Source: Acidobacteriaceae bacterium (GTDB lineage: Bacteria; Acidobacteriota; Terriglobia; Bryobacterales; Bryobacteraceae). From it: a stretch of DNA of 64,000 nt. A program made the translations under genes and the position numbers. The notes beneath the pieces are model-generated. The model did no database searches. It was given only the letters and a program-made list of their open reading frames with translations, and was not told where the DNA came from. Positions 45,646 through 54,366 of this stretch are shown piece by piece. The stretch is taken from positions 1 to 64,000 of the forward strand of contig JAFATG010000228.1 in assembly GCA_019244055.1 (NCBI GenBank). The letters are read 5' to 3'. The first letter of the stretch is position 1. The number at the start of each line of letters is the position of its first letter.

Positions 45646-47190
45646 ATGGGGATTTCCCGTCGCAGTGCTCTCGGTCTATTTGCAGGCGGTATTTCGCTGG
45701 CTCGCGCTCAAACCGTTAAACCACAGCTCCCTGCTGGAATCGAGATCGCGCAAGGTCCTTTCCAGGGCACTCGTGAGTCGCTACGTAATTACCAGATTCC
45801 TGACTGGTTCCGCGACGCCAAATTCGGCATATGGGCGCACTGGGGTCCGCAATCGGCTGTGGAGGATGGGGACTGGTACGCCCGCAACATGTATATGGAG
45901 GGCAGCCCGCAGTACAACTATCATGTCCAGACCTATGGTCACCCCTCGAAGTTCGGTTATAAAGACACAATCCCGCATTGGAAAGCTGAGAAGTTCGAAC
46001 CTGCCGAACTGATCGCTCTGTATAAGAAAGCCGGCGCGAAGTACTTCGTGAGCATGGGCGTTCACCATGACAACTTCGACATGTGGAACTCGAAGTACCA
46101 GCGCTGGAACGTCACGAAAATGGGTCCGCAGAAGGATGTCGTGGGCCTGTGGAGTAAAGCCGCTCGCGATGCTGGCCTCCGGTTCGGAGTCACCGAGCAC
46201 CTGTGGATCACATATAAGTGGTTTTCTACCAGCCACGGCCACGATCAGAGCGGGCCCTATGCAGGCGTGCCTTATGACGGCTCCAACCCCGACTACTCAG
46301 ACCTTTATGTCGATTCCGACGAAGTCGACCTCAAGCTCGACTGGAACGAAAGCAACATCCCCGTTTGGTGGAAACACTACTGGTATCAACGGATCAAAGA
46401 TCTGGTCGATCAGTACGAGCCGGATCTGCTTTACACCGACGGCGCTTTGCCGTTCGAAGAATATGGCCTGAATTTAGTTGCACATCACTATAACCTGAGT
46501 GCCCGCAAGCATGGTGGGAAGACCGAAGCTGTTTACACCAGTAAGCGTCCGGAGGATAGCGAGAAGGGGGTGGCTGTCCTGGATGTCGAGCGCGGCCTTG
46601 TCGATAAGATCTGGCCTCGACCCTGGCAAACCGACACCTGCATTGGCGAATGGCACTACAAGCGGGGCGAAAAGTACAAGACCGCAAAGACAGTTATCGA
46701 TATGCTCGTCGATATTGTCAGCCGGAATGGCAACCTGCTTTTGAATTTTCCGCTCCCCGCCAGCGGCCAACTTGATCTCGAAGAACGCGCGGTCCTTGCT
46801 GGCATTACGGGCTGGACGGCGGTAAATAGCGAAGCCATATACGAAACGCGACCGTGGAAAATCTTTGGTGAAGGGCCCAGCACGGCTGCCTCGGCTCAGG
46901 ACTCTGCCTTCAATGAAGAGAAGCGCAAGGACCTCACGGCGGAAGACGTACGATTCACTACTAAGGGCAATATTCTTTACGCAGCCGTTATGGGTGCTCC
47001 CGATTACCAGGCGGTCATCAAGCCTCTCGCGCAGGAAACGGGGCTTAGAGTCGGCAAGATTCAAAACGTGACGCTGCTTGGCTACAGCGGCCGCCTTGAA
47101 TGGACGCAAGACAAGGCCGGGCTTCGTGTGCTCGTTCCTGAGAAATTGCCCTCCGAATACGCCATCGTATTCAAGATCGAAGGAGCATAA
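45646..47190 (+). CDS. Alpha-L-fucosidase, GH29 family
   Basis: A 514-residue enzyme from ATG 45646; the frame is open further upstream but that part overlaps the receptor remnant. The N-terminus GISRRSALGLFAGGISLARAQ is a Tat signal. The GH29 catalytic domain has WFRDAKFGIWAHWGPQS, YFVSMGVHHDNFDMWNSKY, LWITYKWFSTSHGHDQSG and the nucleophile region DLLYTDGALPFEEYGLN. A C-terminal beta region follows. It removes alpha-linked L-fucose from glycans in the periplasm. The RhaT-like symporter 9 bp downstream would import a released 6-deoxyhexose. Confidence 0.93.
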   Translation: MGISRRSALGLFAGGISLARAQTVKPQLPAGIEIAQGPFQGTRESLRNYQIPDWFRDAKFGIWAHWGPQSAVEDGDWYARNMYMEGSPQYNYHVQTYGHPSKFGYKDTIPHWKAEKFEPAELIALYKKAGAKYFVSMGVHHDNFDMWNSKYQRWNVTKMGPQKDVVGLWSKAARDAGLRFGVTEHLWITYKWFSTSHGHDQSGPYAGVPYDGSNPDYSDLYVDSDEVDLKLDWNESNIPVWWKHYWYQRIKDLVDQYEPDLLYTDGALPFEEYGLNLVAHHYNLSARKHGGKTEAVYTSKRPEDSEKGVAVLDVERGLVDKIWPRPWQTDTCIGEWHYKRGEKYKTAKTVIDMLVDIVSRNGNLLLNFPLPASGQLDLEERAVLAGITGWTAVNSEAIYETRPWKIFGEGPSTAASAQDSAFNEEKRKDLTAEDVRFTTKGNILYAAVMGAPDYQAVIKPLAQETGLRVGKIQNVTLLGYSGRLEWTQDKAGLRVLVPEKLPSEYAIVFKIEGA

Positions 47191-47199
47191 TCAGAGCGA

Positions 47200-48381
47200 A
47201 TGGTGCCGAACCCCGCGTTAGGAGTCGTTTACCACTGGCTCGGTGGGCTCGCTTCCGGCAGCTTTTACGTTCCCTATCGATTTGTGAAGCGCTGGTCTTG
47301 GGAGACGTACTGGCTGGTCGGAGGCGTATTCAGTTGGATCATCGCGCCCTGGATCATCGCCTCTGTGATGACCCGGAATCTGCCTGCTGTTCTTGCGGGC
47401 ACGTCCGGCAAGACCTGGTTCTGGTGCTTTTTCTTCGGAGCGTTGTGGGGAATCGGCGGGCTCACTTTCGGTTTGACGATGCGCTATCTCGGGTTATCGC
47501 TCGGTATGGCCATCGTGATGGGACTGTGCGCCGCATTCGGCACCTTGATGCCGCCGATCTTCAAGGGCGAATTTCTCAGCGAGGTCTTGGGCACAACGTC
47601 GGGCCGGGTCATTCTCGTTGGCATCGCGGTGTGCCTGCTAGGCCTCGGAATCGCTGGTTTAGCGGGCATCTGCAAAGAACGGGCGATGCCGCCCGAGGAG
47701 CGTCAGCTTGCGATCAAAGAATTCGACCTACGAAAGGGCTTTCTCGTGGCGCTCTTGTCGGGTGTGATGAGCGCTTGTTTTGCGTATGGCCTCGCTGCCG
47801 GAGATCCGATCCGCATTCTGACCATGCGTTACGGAACACCGCCCCTCTGGCAAGGACTTCCTGTTCTCGTGATTGTTCTTCTAGGAGGTTTCACAACCAA
47901 TTTCATCTGGACAGTGTTGTTGAATACCAAGAACAAGACCGGACATGAGTACCTCAGCCGTGAGTTGCCTCAACCTCCGCAAGAAATTGCGCTCCCGCAG
48001 CCGATAGAGGAGACAGCTATTACCGGGCCGACTACCAGCGTGCTCACCACCGCTCCCGCCCAGGTTCTACGTGAGAGCGTGCGCGTCCCGATGACGGCAA
48101 ATTACCTCTTCTGCGCGCTCGCGGGCGTCACCTGGTATATGCAGTTTTTCTTTTACACCATGGGCGAAACTCAGATGGGTACCTATAAATTTTCGAGCTG
48201 GACCATTCACATGGCCAGCATCGTGATCTTCAGCTCGCTCTGGGGAATCGGCTTAAAGGAATGGAGAGGCGCGGGTCGGCGCGCCCACACGTTGCTCGCG
48301 CTGGGCCTCGCCATTCTGATCGGATCGACCGTGATCGTTGGCTACGGCAACTATCTCGCAACGCTCTCACCGGCCGGTTAG
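47200..48381 (+). CDS. rhaT: L-rhamnose/proton symporter RhaT-like transporter
   Basis: A 393-residue membrane protein of the RhaT family in the drug/metabolite transporter superfamily. It opens NPALGVVYHWLGGLASGSFYVPYRFVKRWSWE, a RhaT hallmark, and has about ten hydrophobic segments with a hydrophilic loop at residues about 250-295. It imports a 6-deoxyhexose by proton symport. The position next to a GH29 fucosidase suggests L-fucose as well as, or instead of, L-rhamnose; the gene symbol refers to the family. No rhamnose or fucose isomerase, kinase or aldolase is nearby. Confidence 0.88.
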   Translation: MVPNPALGVVYHWLGGLASGSFYVPYRFVKRWSWETYWLVGGVFSWIIAPWIIASVMTRNLPAVLAGTSGKTWFWCFFFGALWGIGGLTFGLTMRYLGLSLGMAIVMGLCAAFGTLMPPIFKGEFLSEVLGTTSGRVILVGIAVCLLGLGIAGLAGICKERAMPPEERQLAIKEFDLRKGFLVALLSGVMSACFAYGLAAGDPIRILTMRYGTPPLWQGLPVLVIVLLGGFTTNFIWTVLLNTKNKTGHEYLSRELPQPPQEIALPQPIEETAITGPTTSVLTTAPAQVLRESVRVPMTANYLFCALAGVTWYMQFFFYTMGETQMGTYKFSSWTIHMASIVIFSSLWGIGLKEWRGAGRRAHTLLALGLAILIGSTVIVGYGNYLATLSPAG

Positions 48382-48517
48382 CCGAATCAAGCAATGGTGG
48401 GCGAGAAACCACTGCGAGTATTGCGAGCACTTTGCTTCGCAGCGGAAATTTTCTCCCTGCGGCTTAAACTCCGCAATTAAGTCAAAATCGAAAGGCTTTA
48501 GCTTCCCACGGCGTCTA

Positions 48518-48556
48518 CCAGGCAACTGAATGGTGGTGCGATTTTTCACCGCCTGG
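48518..48556 (+). promoter_or_regulatory. Leader hairpin before the second Oar-type receptor
   Basis: GGTGGTG at 48532-48538 can pair with CACCGCC at 48547-48553 around an 8-base loop, or CCAGGC at 48518-48523 with GCCTGG at 48551-48556. The two pairings exclude each other. They lie 22-60 bp before the receptor ATG. A regulatory switch is only a possibility. The rest of the 196-bp spacer after the RhaT-like gene shows nothing clear. Confidence 0.25.
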
Positions 48557-48577
48557 AACGTAGAAGGGAGTTGAGCT

Positions 48578-51500
48578 ATGCAAGTAAGGTCTAAGAAGAC
48601 TTTTGCGCGTGGGTTATTGTTCTCCTTTTCTGCGGTGTGGCTTCTAATAGCAATTACATCGCCGATAAATGCGCAGTACCGAGGTAGTTTCCAGGGCACC
48701 GTAACAGATGCGACAGGTGCGGTTGTTCAAGATGCGACCGTCACGCTGACTAGCAAAGAGACGAACATTTCGAAGACCGCCACAACGTCGAGTTCCGGCA
48801 CGTATAGCATCCAGGGGCTGGCGCCCGGGACGTATAGTCTCTCGGTCGAGAAAACCGGTTTCGCGAAAAAGGTTCTGGATACCGTCACCCTAGCGTCGGA
48901 GCAAGCTCAGACGCAAGATGTCCAGCTCGAGCTCCCTCAACAGGTGACGACTACCGTCACCGTGAGCGCAGAATCAGCGCCGGTGCTCGACACGGAAAGC
49001 GCGACCATATCGAGTACGATTTCGGCCAAGGAGATCCAGGCGTTACCCACGTTTAGCCGCGATCCGTTCCAGGCCGCGGTATTAGCGCCGGGATCATTTG
49101 GTGATAACGCTAGAGGAGCAAGTGGTTCTGCTGCACAAAACCTGCCTGGAAGCGCTGGGCCGGGTGGAACGAGCGGCAGCAACAGCATTTTCCAGACAGA
49201 AAATCAGGTGCAGGTGGTCGCGAACGGAACCCGGAACAACTCGAACAGCTACCAAATCGACGGAGTCGAAGTGAACAGCCTTGCCTGGGGCGGCGCAGCG
49301 GTGATTACGCCCAACGAGGAGTCGGTAAAGGAAGTGACCGTTCAGTCCAGCCCCTACAGCGCGGAGAACGGACGCAACAGCGGTGCGGAGGTGTTGCTGG
49401 TATCGAAGAATGGCACAAATAGTTTCCATGGAAGTGCGCTATTTAGGGCCACTCGGCCGGGACTGAATGCTTACCAGCGCTGGAATGGGCCGAACAACGC
49501 TCCGGTCCAGAGAGACACAGACCGGTTCAACCAATGGGCAGGGAGTATAGGTGGCCCGATCCTGAAGAACCATCTGTTCTTTTTCTTCTCGTATGAAACC
49601 CTGCGGAACTCCACATCTACCCTTGCACAAGGGTGGTATGAGACGCCACAGTTTCTTTCGTCGGTAACGAACCCGAACAGCATCGCCGCCAAGGTCGCTG
49701 GATACCCTGGAGAGGGACCATCGTTTAACGCGATCGTCCCGAAGAGTTGCGCCGACATCGGACTTACCAGTCCGGGGCAATGCCAGGCGATCTTTAGCGG
49801 CGGCCAATACCAGGGATTAGATGTTGGATCGCCACTAAAGACCCCACTGGGCACGCCCGATCCTACGTACGGCGGCAGCAGCGGAACCCCAGGGGTTGGA
49901 AGTGGTCTGGATGGCATCCCCGACATCTTTTTTGTTCAGAGTGTGAATCCGACCACCACTGCCCCGCAGCAGTACAATGGCCGACTTGACTATCAGGCAA
50001 CGAGCAAAGATCTAATCACGTTCAGTGAATATTGGGTACCAAATGACAGCACCTTCTATAACGGTCCGGTGCGTGCGGCCAATTTCTGGCATAGCGATCG
50101 ACTCAATTACGCTGCGACGCTGGTGTGGGATCACACGATCTCTGCAAAGTGGCTGAATGAAGCGCGCGGCGGCGTGACGCGATGGTATTTCAATGAGATC
50201 TCGAGCAACCCACAGGAACCCTGGGGGTTGCCTCAGGAGAATATCGATAACCTGGGCACGGCAAATCCGCAGTTCCTGGGTGCGCCGGGACCGGGCGTTT
50301 TCTATCAGACAACCTACAACTTTCGCGATACGGCCAGCGCCGCATTGGGCAAACACTCATTAAAGCTCGGCTTCGACCTTTATAAGGAGCAGGACAACGA
50401 CAATGAAGTTGGGGCAGGGCGCCCCCAATACAGTTTCCGAAATCTCTGGGATTTCGCGAATGACGCGCCGTATACGGAGAGTGGGAATTTCAATCCGAGC
50501 ACCGGAATGCCGACGAGCGCGACGAAGTACATCCGCTCCAATATCTACGCGTTTTTCGTGCAGGACGACTACAAGGTGAAACCCAATCTGACCCTGAATC
50601 TCGGCCTGCGTTGGGAGTACTTCAGCCCGGTGCGGGAAAAATACGGCAACATCAGCAACGTGATCTTGGGCTCGGGTCCTGACCCCTTGTTAGGGGTCCA
50701 CATGAAGGTCGGTGGTGATCTTTACAACGCCAGCAAAAACAACTGGGGTCCGCAGATCGGTTTCGCGTGGACGCCGCCAAATAGCCAGCGGTTTGTCGTG
50801 CGCGGCGGTTTCGGGATCGGCTACAACCGAATGGAGGAAGCAATCACGCTCAACGGCCGAAGCAACCCACCGCTCGTGACAAGCCTCAATCTGTTCGGAA
50901 CAGATATCCTCTATGCGGTTCCAAGCAACGTGCATCAGTTTAGTGGCTGGCCGGTCAATCCCGTTGCTATACAGACGTTCAATCCAACTACCGGGCTTCC
51001 AGCCAATGGAGCCCCCGTCAGTTTGACGGGGTTCCCGCTCAATCTGGCGACACCTTTGGTCTATCGTTACTCCCTGGGTACGGAATACAACGTTGCAGGA
51101 AACTGGGTGGCGAAACTGGGATACCAGGGCAGCTTGAGCCGGCACTATACGTATCAGAACAACCTGAACTGGGTTTATTTCCCGCGGAACCCGGCGGTCC
51201 AAAACCTGAGTTTTTACTTTAACGACGCAAATGCCAGCTACAACGCCCTCCTGGCCGAGGTTGAGCATCGCTTCTCGCAATCGTTCCAGATCGACGCGCA
51301 GTATCGTTGGAGTCACACGATCGACGACGGCTCTAGCGACTATTACATCGATCCGTATCCCTACGGCCTGCAGTACATGAAAGGGAACGCGGACTTCGAT
51401 GTGAGGCAGAATTTTAAGCTGTATGGCCTGTGGAGTCCCACTTTTTATCGAGGCCACGGTTGGGTAGGCAAGGTTTTTGGGAACTGGCAGATCAGCGGAA

Positions 51501-52036
51501 TCCTGAATTGGCACACGGGCTTTCCCTGGACGCCGTTCTACACTGCGACCGGCTGTAATGTGGTTTACACAAACAGCGGATATTGCAATCTGCGACCGGA
51601 TGCGTATCTTGGCGGCGCTGGAACCAGCTACAGCAATTCCATGTTCCAAAGGGCCGGTGGCAACTTTCTGAACGGTGCCCTCGCCTATTTCACCGTCCCG
51701 GTGTTTCCAGCTTCCGGCATTCCTCCAGCTCCTTCTGTGGGACGTAACGTCTTGCGCGGACCGGGTTATTTCGATACCGACTTCACGCTCCAAAAATCAT
51801 TTCGCCTTCCGAAGATGCCTTTTTTGGGGGAGAATGCGCAATTCGAGTTCCGCGCCGACTTCTTCAACATCTTTAACAAGCTGAACCTTTCGCCGCTCAG
51901 CAATGGGGGCAGCGTCAGCCCATTTGCAGGCAATATCATCAGCACCAACGGTACAACTAGCAACCCGTTGTTCGGACAGGCACAGAGTGCACTCTCTGGA
52001 CGCGTGATCAATCTGCAAGCACGGTTTAGCTTTTAG
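48578..52036 (+). CDS. Oar-type TonB-dependent receptor-like outer membrane protein
   Basis: A 1152-residue protein. The signal peptide (LLFSFSAVWLLIAITSPINAQ) is followed by a carboxypeptidase-regulatory domain (GSFQGTVTDATGAVVQDATV ... SIQGLAPGTYSLSVEKTGF), a plug region (NSYQIDGVEVNSLAWGGAAV ... NGRNSGAEVLLVSKNGTN) and a barrel of about 800 residues ending INLQARFSF. GAAGGGAG precedes the ATG. It is similar in outline but not closely alike to the receptor at 4340. Its placement beside the fucosidase and RhaT-like genes suggests uptake of fucosylated or rhamnosylated oligosaccharides. Confidence 0.9.
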   Translation: MQVRSKKTFARGLLFSFSAVWLLIAITSPINAQYRGSFQGTVTDATGAVVQDATVTLTSKETNISKTATTSSSGTYSIQGLAPGTYSLSVEKTGFAKKVLDTVTLASEQAQTQDVQLELPQQVTTTVTVSAESAPVLDTESATISSTISAKEIQALPTFSRDPFQAAVLAPGSFGDNARGASGSAAQNLPGSAGPGGTSGSNSIFQTENQVQVVANGTRNNSNSYQIDGVEVNSLAWGGAAVITPNEESVKEVTVQSSPYSAENGRNSGAEVLLVSKNGTNSFHGSALFRATRPGLNAYQRWNGPNNAPVQRDTDRFNQWAGSIGGPILKNHLFFFFSYETLRNSTSTLAQGWYETPQFLSSVTNPNSIAAKVAGYPGEGPSFNAIVPKSCADIGLTSPGQCQAIFSGGQYQGLDVGSPLKTPLGTPDPTYGGSSGTPGVGSGLDGIPDIFFVQSVNPTTTAPQQYNGRLDYQATSKDLITFSEYWVPNDSTFYNGPVRAANFWHSDRLNYAATLVWDHTISAKWLNEARGGVTRWYFNEISSNPQEPWGLPQENIDNLGTANPQFLGAPGPGVFYQTTYNFRDTASAALGKHSLKLGFDLYKEQDNDNEVGAGRPQYSFRNLWDFANDAPYTESGNFNPSTGMPTSATKYIRSNIYAFFVQDDYKVKPNLTLNLGLRWEYFSPVREKYGNISNVILGSGPDPLLGVHMKVGGDLYNASKNNWGPQIGFAWTPPNSQRFVVRGGFGIGYNRMEEAITLNGRSNPPLVTSLNLFGTDILYAVPSNVHQFSGWPVNPVAIQTFNPTTGLPANGAPVSLTGFPLNLATPLVYRYSLGTEYNVAGNWVAKLGYQGSLSRHYTYQNNLNWVYFPRNPAVQNLSFYFNDANASYNALLAEVEHRFSQSFQIDAQYRWSHTIDDGSSDYYIDPYPYGLQYMKGNADFDVRQNFKLYGLWSPTFYRGHGWVGKVFGNWQISGILNWHTGFPWTPFYTATGCNVVYTNSGYCNLRPDAYLGGAGTSYSNSMFQRAGGNFLNGALAYFTVPVFPASGIPPAPSVGRNVLRGPGYFDTDFTLQKSFRLPKMPFLGENAQFEFRADFFNIFNKLNLSPLSNGGSVSPFAGNIISTNGTTSNPLFGQAQSALSGRVINLQARFSF

Positions 52037-52181
52037 CGAGGCGGGCAAAAAACCGGTCACTTGGTTCCCGGCTCCGTGACTGGCCTAAGATCACAGTGTT
52101 CGCCGGAAACTCGCAAGCGTTTTTGGACGCATCACGGAAGTACGCGTTACCTTTGGAATGAGACGAGTCTTGCCGCCGCAA

Positions 52182-52788
52182 ATGAATACGTCCTCAAGGG
52201 GCAAGGGCGAAAGTTGGCTTGGTATAGCAAGATCCGTCACTTCGTTCCAGGCTCTGAATCAGCGATATTCTCTTCTGCTGGCGGTCGTTTGTGCTTCATT
52301 TACGGCGATTGCACAAAGCACACCTCAGGCCCTGTTCGAACGCGGCTAACAGTACTGGCATCTTTCGCCAGAAGCGTATAACGAACTTCAAAAGACCGCT
52401 CCCGAATCTGCGTATGCGTTGGCCTTGGTCGGTGAGGATCGGGTCAAAAGACGCCGGTACTCACCTGCGCTTGAGGCGCTTAACGAGGCGGCGCGGCGAA
52501 TGCCTGAGCTTCGCGGCGTGCACGCAGCGATCGCAAACATTCACGTTGCCGAAGGGAAGGCTGCGGAAGCCTCGAAGCCGAAGCGGCCCAGCGGAAGCTG
52601 GGGCCGCCCAATTGCCTGAAAGGCTGCAATGCGATTTCTCTGCAGGGCAATTCCAGGACGTAGTGAACGCCGTCAAACTGAAGCAAGGCGCCGAGAGCCT
52701 GTACTGGCGTGTGCACGGCTACCATGAATTAGCGCTTCAGTCTTTCGCCGAACTGAACAACCTGCGAGAGGAGCATAACACCTCGTGA
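52182..52788 (+). pseudogene. Broken secreted TPR protein gene
   Basis: A signal peptide (YSLLLAVVCASFTAIAQS) and TPQALFERG are followed in frame by TAA at 52347-52349, then the frame continues YWHLSPEAYNELQKTAPESA and ALVGEDRVKRRRYSPALEAL (a TPR). Near 52570 the coding signal moves to another frame and near 52640 to a third, where DVVNAVKLKQGAESLYWRVHG follows and then stops. Acidobacteria have intact proteins with this SLYWR-containing TPR layout, often near Oar receptors. At least one nonsense change and two frameshifts are present, and the C-terminal repeats are missing. Confidence 0.65.
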
Positions 52789-52962
52789 AGTCGCAACCTG
52801 ACTCGGCGAATCTTAACGTTTTGGTTGGAGATAGCCTCCTTAGAAACTGAGCAGAAATCCAACGGGCATCGGCACGAGTGTCCGCTCGGTAACATCCATT
52901 GAGGCAGGCACTCGCAGTCGAAAATTCCGTCTACAATAGTAACGGGTCTTCCCACTACATAG

Positions 52963-54348
52963 TTGAAGGTTGTGAATCGCGAGCGTTCCGGCTCCTCGCG
53001 CCGGGAATTTCTTTGGTTGTCGGCAGGCGCTGTCTTGGCCGCCCGTTCAGCACTGAGTGCACCTCTGCACCCAGGTACTCCCAAGCCGCTTAGGCCGCAG
53101 GAGAAAGCCTTCCTCGAAGATTACGAAAGGCGCTGTTTTCGTTACTTTTGGGAACAGTGGGACAGTCATACCGGCCTGTTCATGGATCGGGCCCGTCTGG
53201 ACGGCCGCGGCTCGGGAAACAATGTTGGCAGTTCGGCGGCGACAGGCTTCGGGTTGACCGCTCTCTGCATCGGAGCGAGCCATGGATGGGTGCCTCGGGA
53301 GCAGGCGCGCACTCGTGTTCTCACTAGCCTCCGGTACATTTGGAGTCACGCCTTCCATGATCATGGTTGGTTTTACCACTTCATGGATGCCAACACCGGT
53401 GCCCGCCGACTGAATTCAGAGATCTCCAGTGTCGATTCCGCACTGCTTCTAGCCGGCGCTCTTACTGCGCAAGGATATTTCTCAAACGATCGGGAAATTC
53501 GTTTGCTCGCAAAACAGATTTTCGAGCGCGTCGATTTCGTTTGGATGCTGAATGGAAGTCCGCTGATACTTACGCATGGTGTTAACCCGGGAAGTGGATT
53601 TCTGAAATCCAGGTGGGTTGCCTACAGCGAGGCTTCGATTCTCTACCTCATGGCGATCGGTTCGCCTCGGCATCCCATCCCCGCCGACAGTTGGTATGCG
53701 TGGCTGCGGCCGCAAGTCAAGTATCAGGATTGGAAGTTCATCAGCGGTGGTCCGCTATTTACGCATCAGTACGCCCACGCTTGGGTGGATTTCCGGCATC
53801 AGAAAGACGGCGATCCATCCTACATCGACTATTTTGAAAACTCACAAATCGCGACTTACGCGCATCGCGACTTCTGTATCAGCCTGCAATCGCAGTATTC
53901 CGGTTATGGTCCCAACATGTGGGGCATCACGGTTTCCGACGGTCCGGGCGGGTACGTTTCGTGGGGCGGTCCGCCTTACAATGGGCCGATCAACGGCACG
54001 CTGGTTCCCTGCGCGGCAGCCGGTTCGGTGATGTTCGCCCCTGAGATATGCGTTCCGGTTCTTCAGCAAATGCGCGAGGTCTACGGAGACAAAATCTATG
54101 GCCGGTACGGTTTCGCAGATTCGTTCAACCCGAACTGGAAAGACGAAAAGCTGTGGGTCGATCAGGATGTAATCGGCATCGATGTGGGCATTTCTCTATT
54201 GAGTATTGAGAACGCGGTAACGGGAAATGTTTGGCGCTGGTTTATGGCGAATCAATATGTTCGAAACGCGATGGAGCGTGTCGGCTTCCGCCTGGCGACG
54301 CCTGGAATTGGCATTCGAGAGGTCACCACTCGAGCCAGCCGGATTTAG
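52963..54348 (+). CDS. Glucoamylase-like family protein (PF10091 type), Tat-exported
   Basis: A 461-residue protein. The start is TTG 52963 or GTG 52972; the latter leaves NRERSGSSRREFLWLSAGAV, a Tat signal. The domain has FLEDYERRCFRYFWEQWDSHTGLFMDR, SAATGFGLTALCIGA, SEISSVDSALLLAGAL, AYSEASILYLMAIGSP and YGRYGFADSFNPN, which define the (alpha/alpha)6-barrel glucoamylase-like family found beside cyclic glucan synthases and in many soil bacteria. The likely role is hydrolysis or phosphorolysis of beta- or alpha-glucans in the periplasm; the bond cut is unknown. It follows the TPR pseudogene. Confidence 0.88.
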   Translation: MKVVNRERSGSSRREFLWLSAGAVLAARSALSAPLHPGTPKPLRPQEKAFLEDYERRCFRYFWEQWDSHTGLFMDRARLDGRGSGNNVGSSAATGFGLTALCIGASHGWVPREQARTRVLTSLRYIWSHAFHDHGWFYHFMDANTGARRLNSEISSVDSALLLAGALTAQGYFSNDREIRLLAKQIFERVDFVWMLNGSPLILTHGVNPGSGFLKSRWVAYSEASILYLMAIGSPRHPIPADSWYAWLRPQVKYQDWKFISGGPLFTHQYAHAWVDFRHQKDGDPSYIDYFENSQIATYAHRDFCISLQSQYSGYGPNMWGITVSDGPGGYVSWGGPPYNGPINGTLVPCAAAGSVMFAPEICVPVLQQMREVYGDKIYGRYGFADSFNPNWKDEKLWVDQDVIGIDVGISLLSIENAVTGNVWRWFMANQYVRNAMERVGFRLATPGIGIREVTTRASRI

Positions 54349-54366
54349 TTCTCCCCATAATCCATA

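Noticed and set aside
52037-52381. Plus-strand frame of 106 residues after the second receptor
   Set aside because: It overlaps the TPR pseudogene in a different frame and shows no signal or motif.
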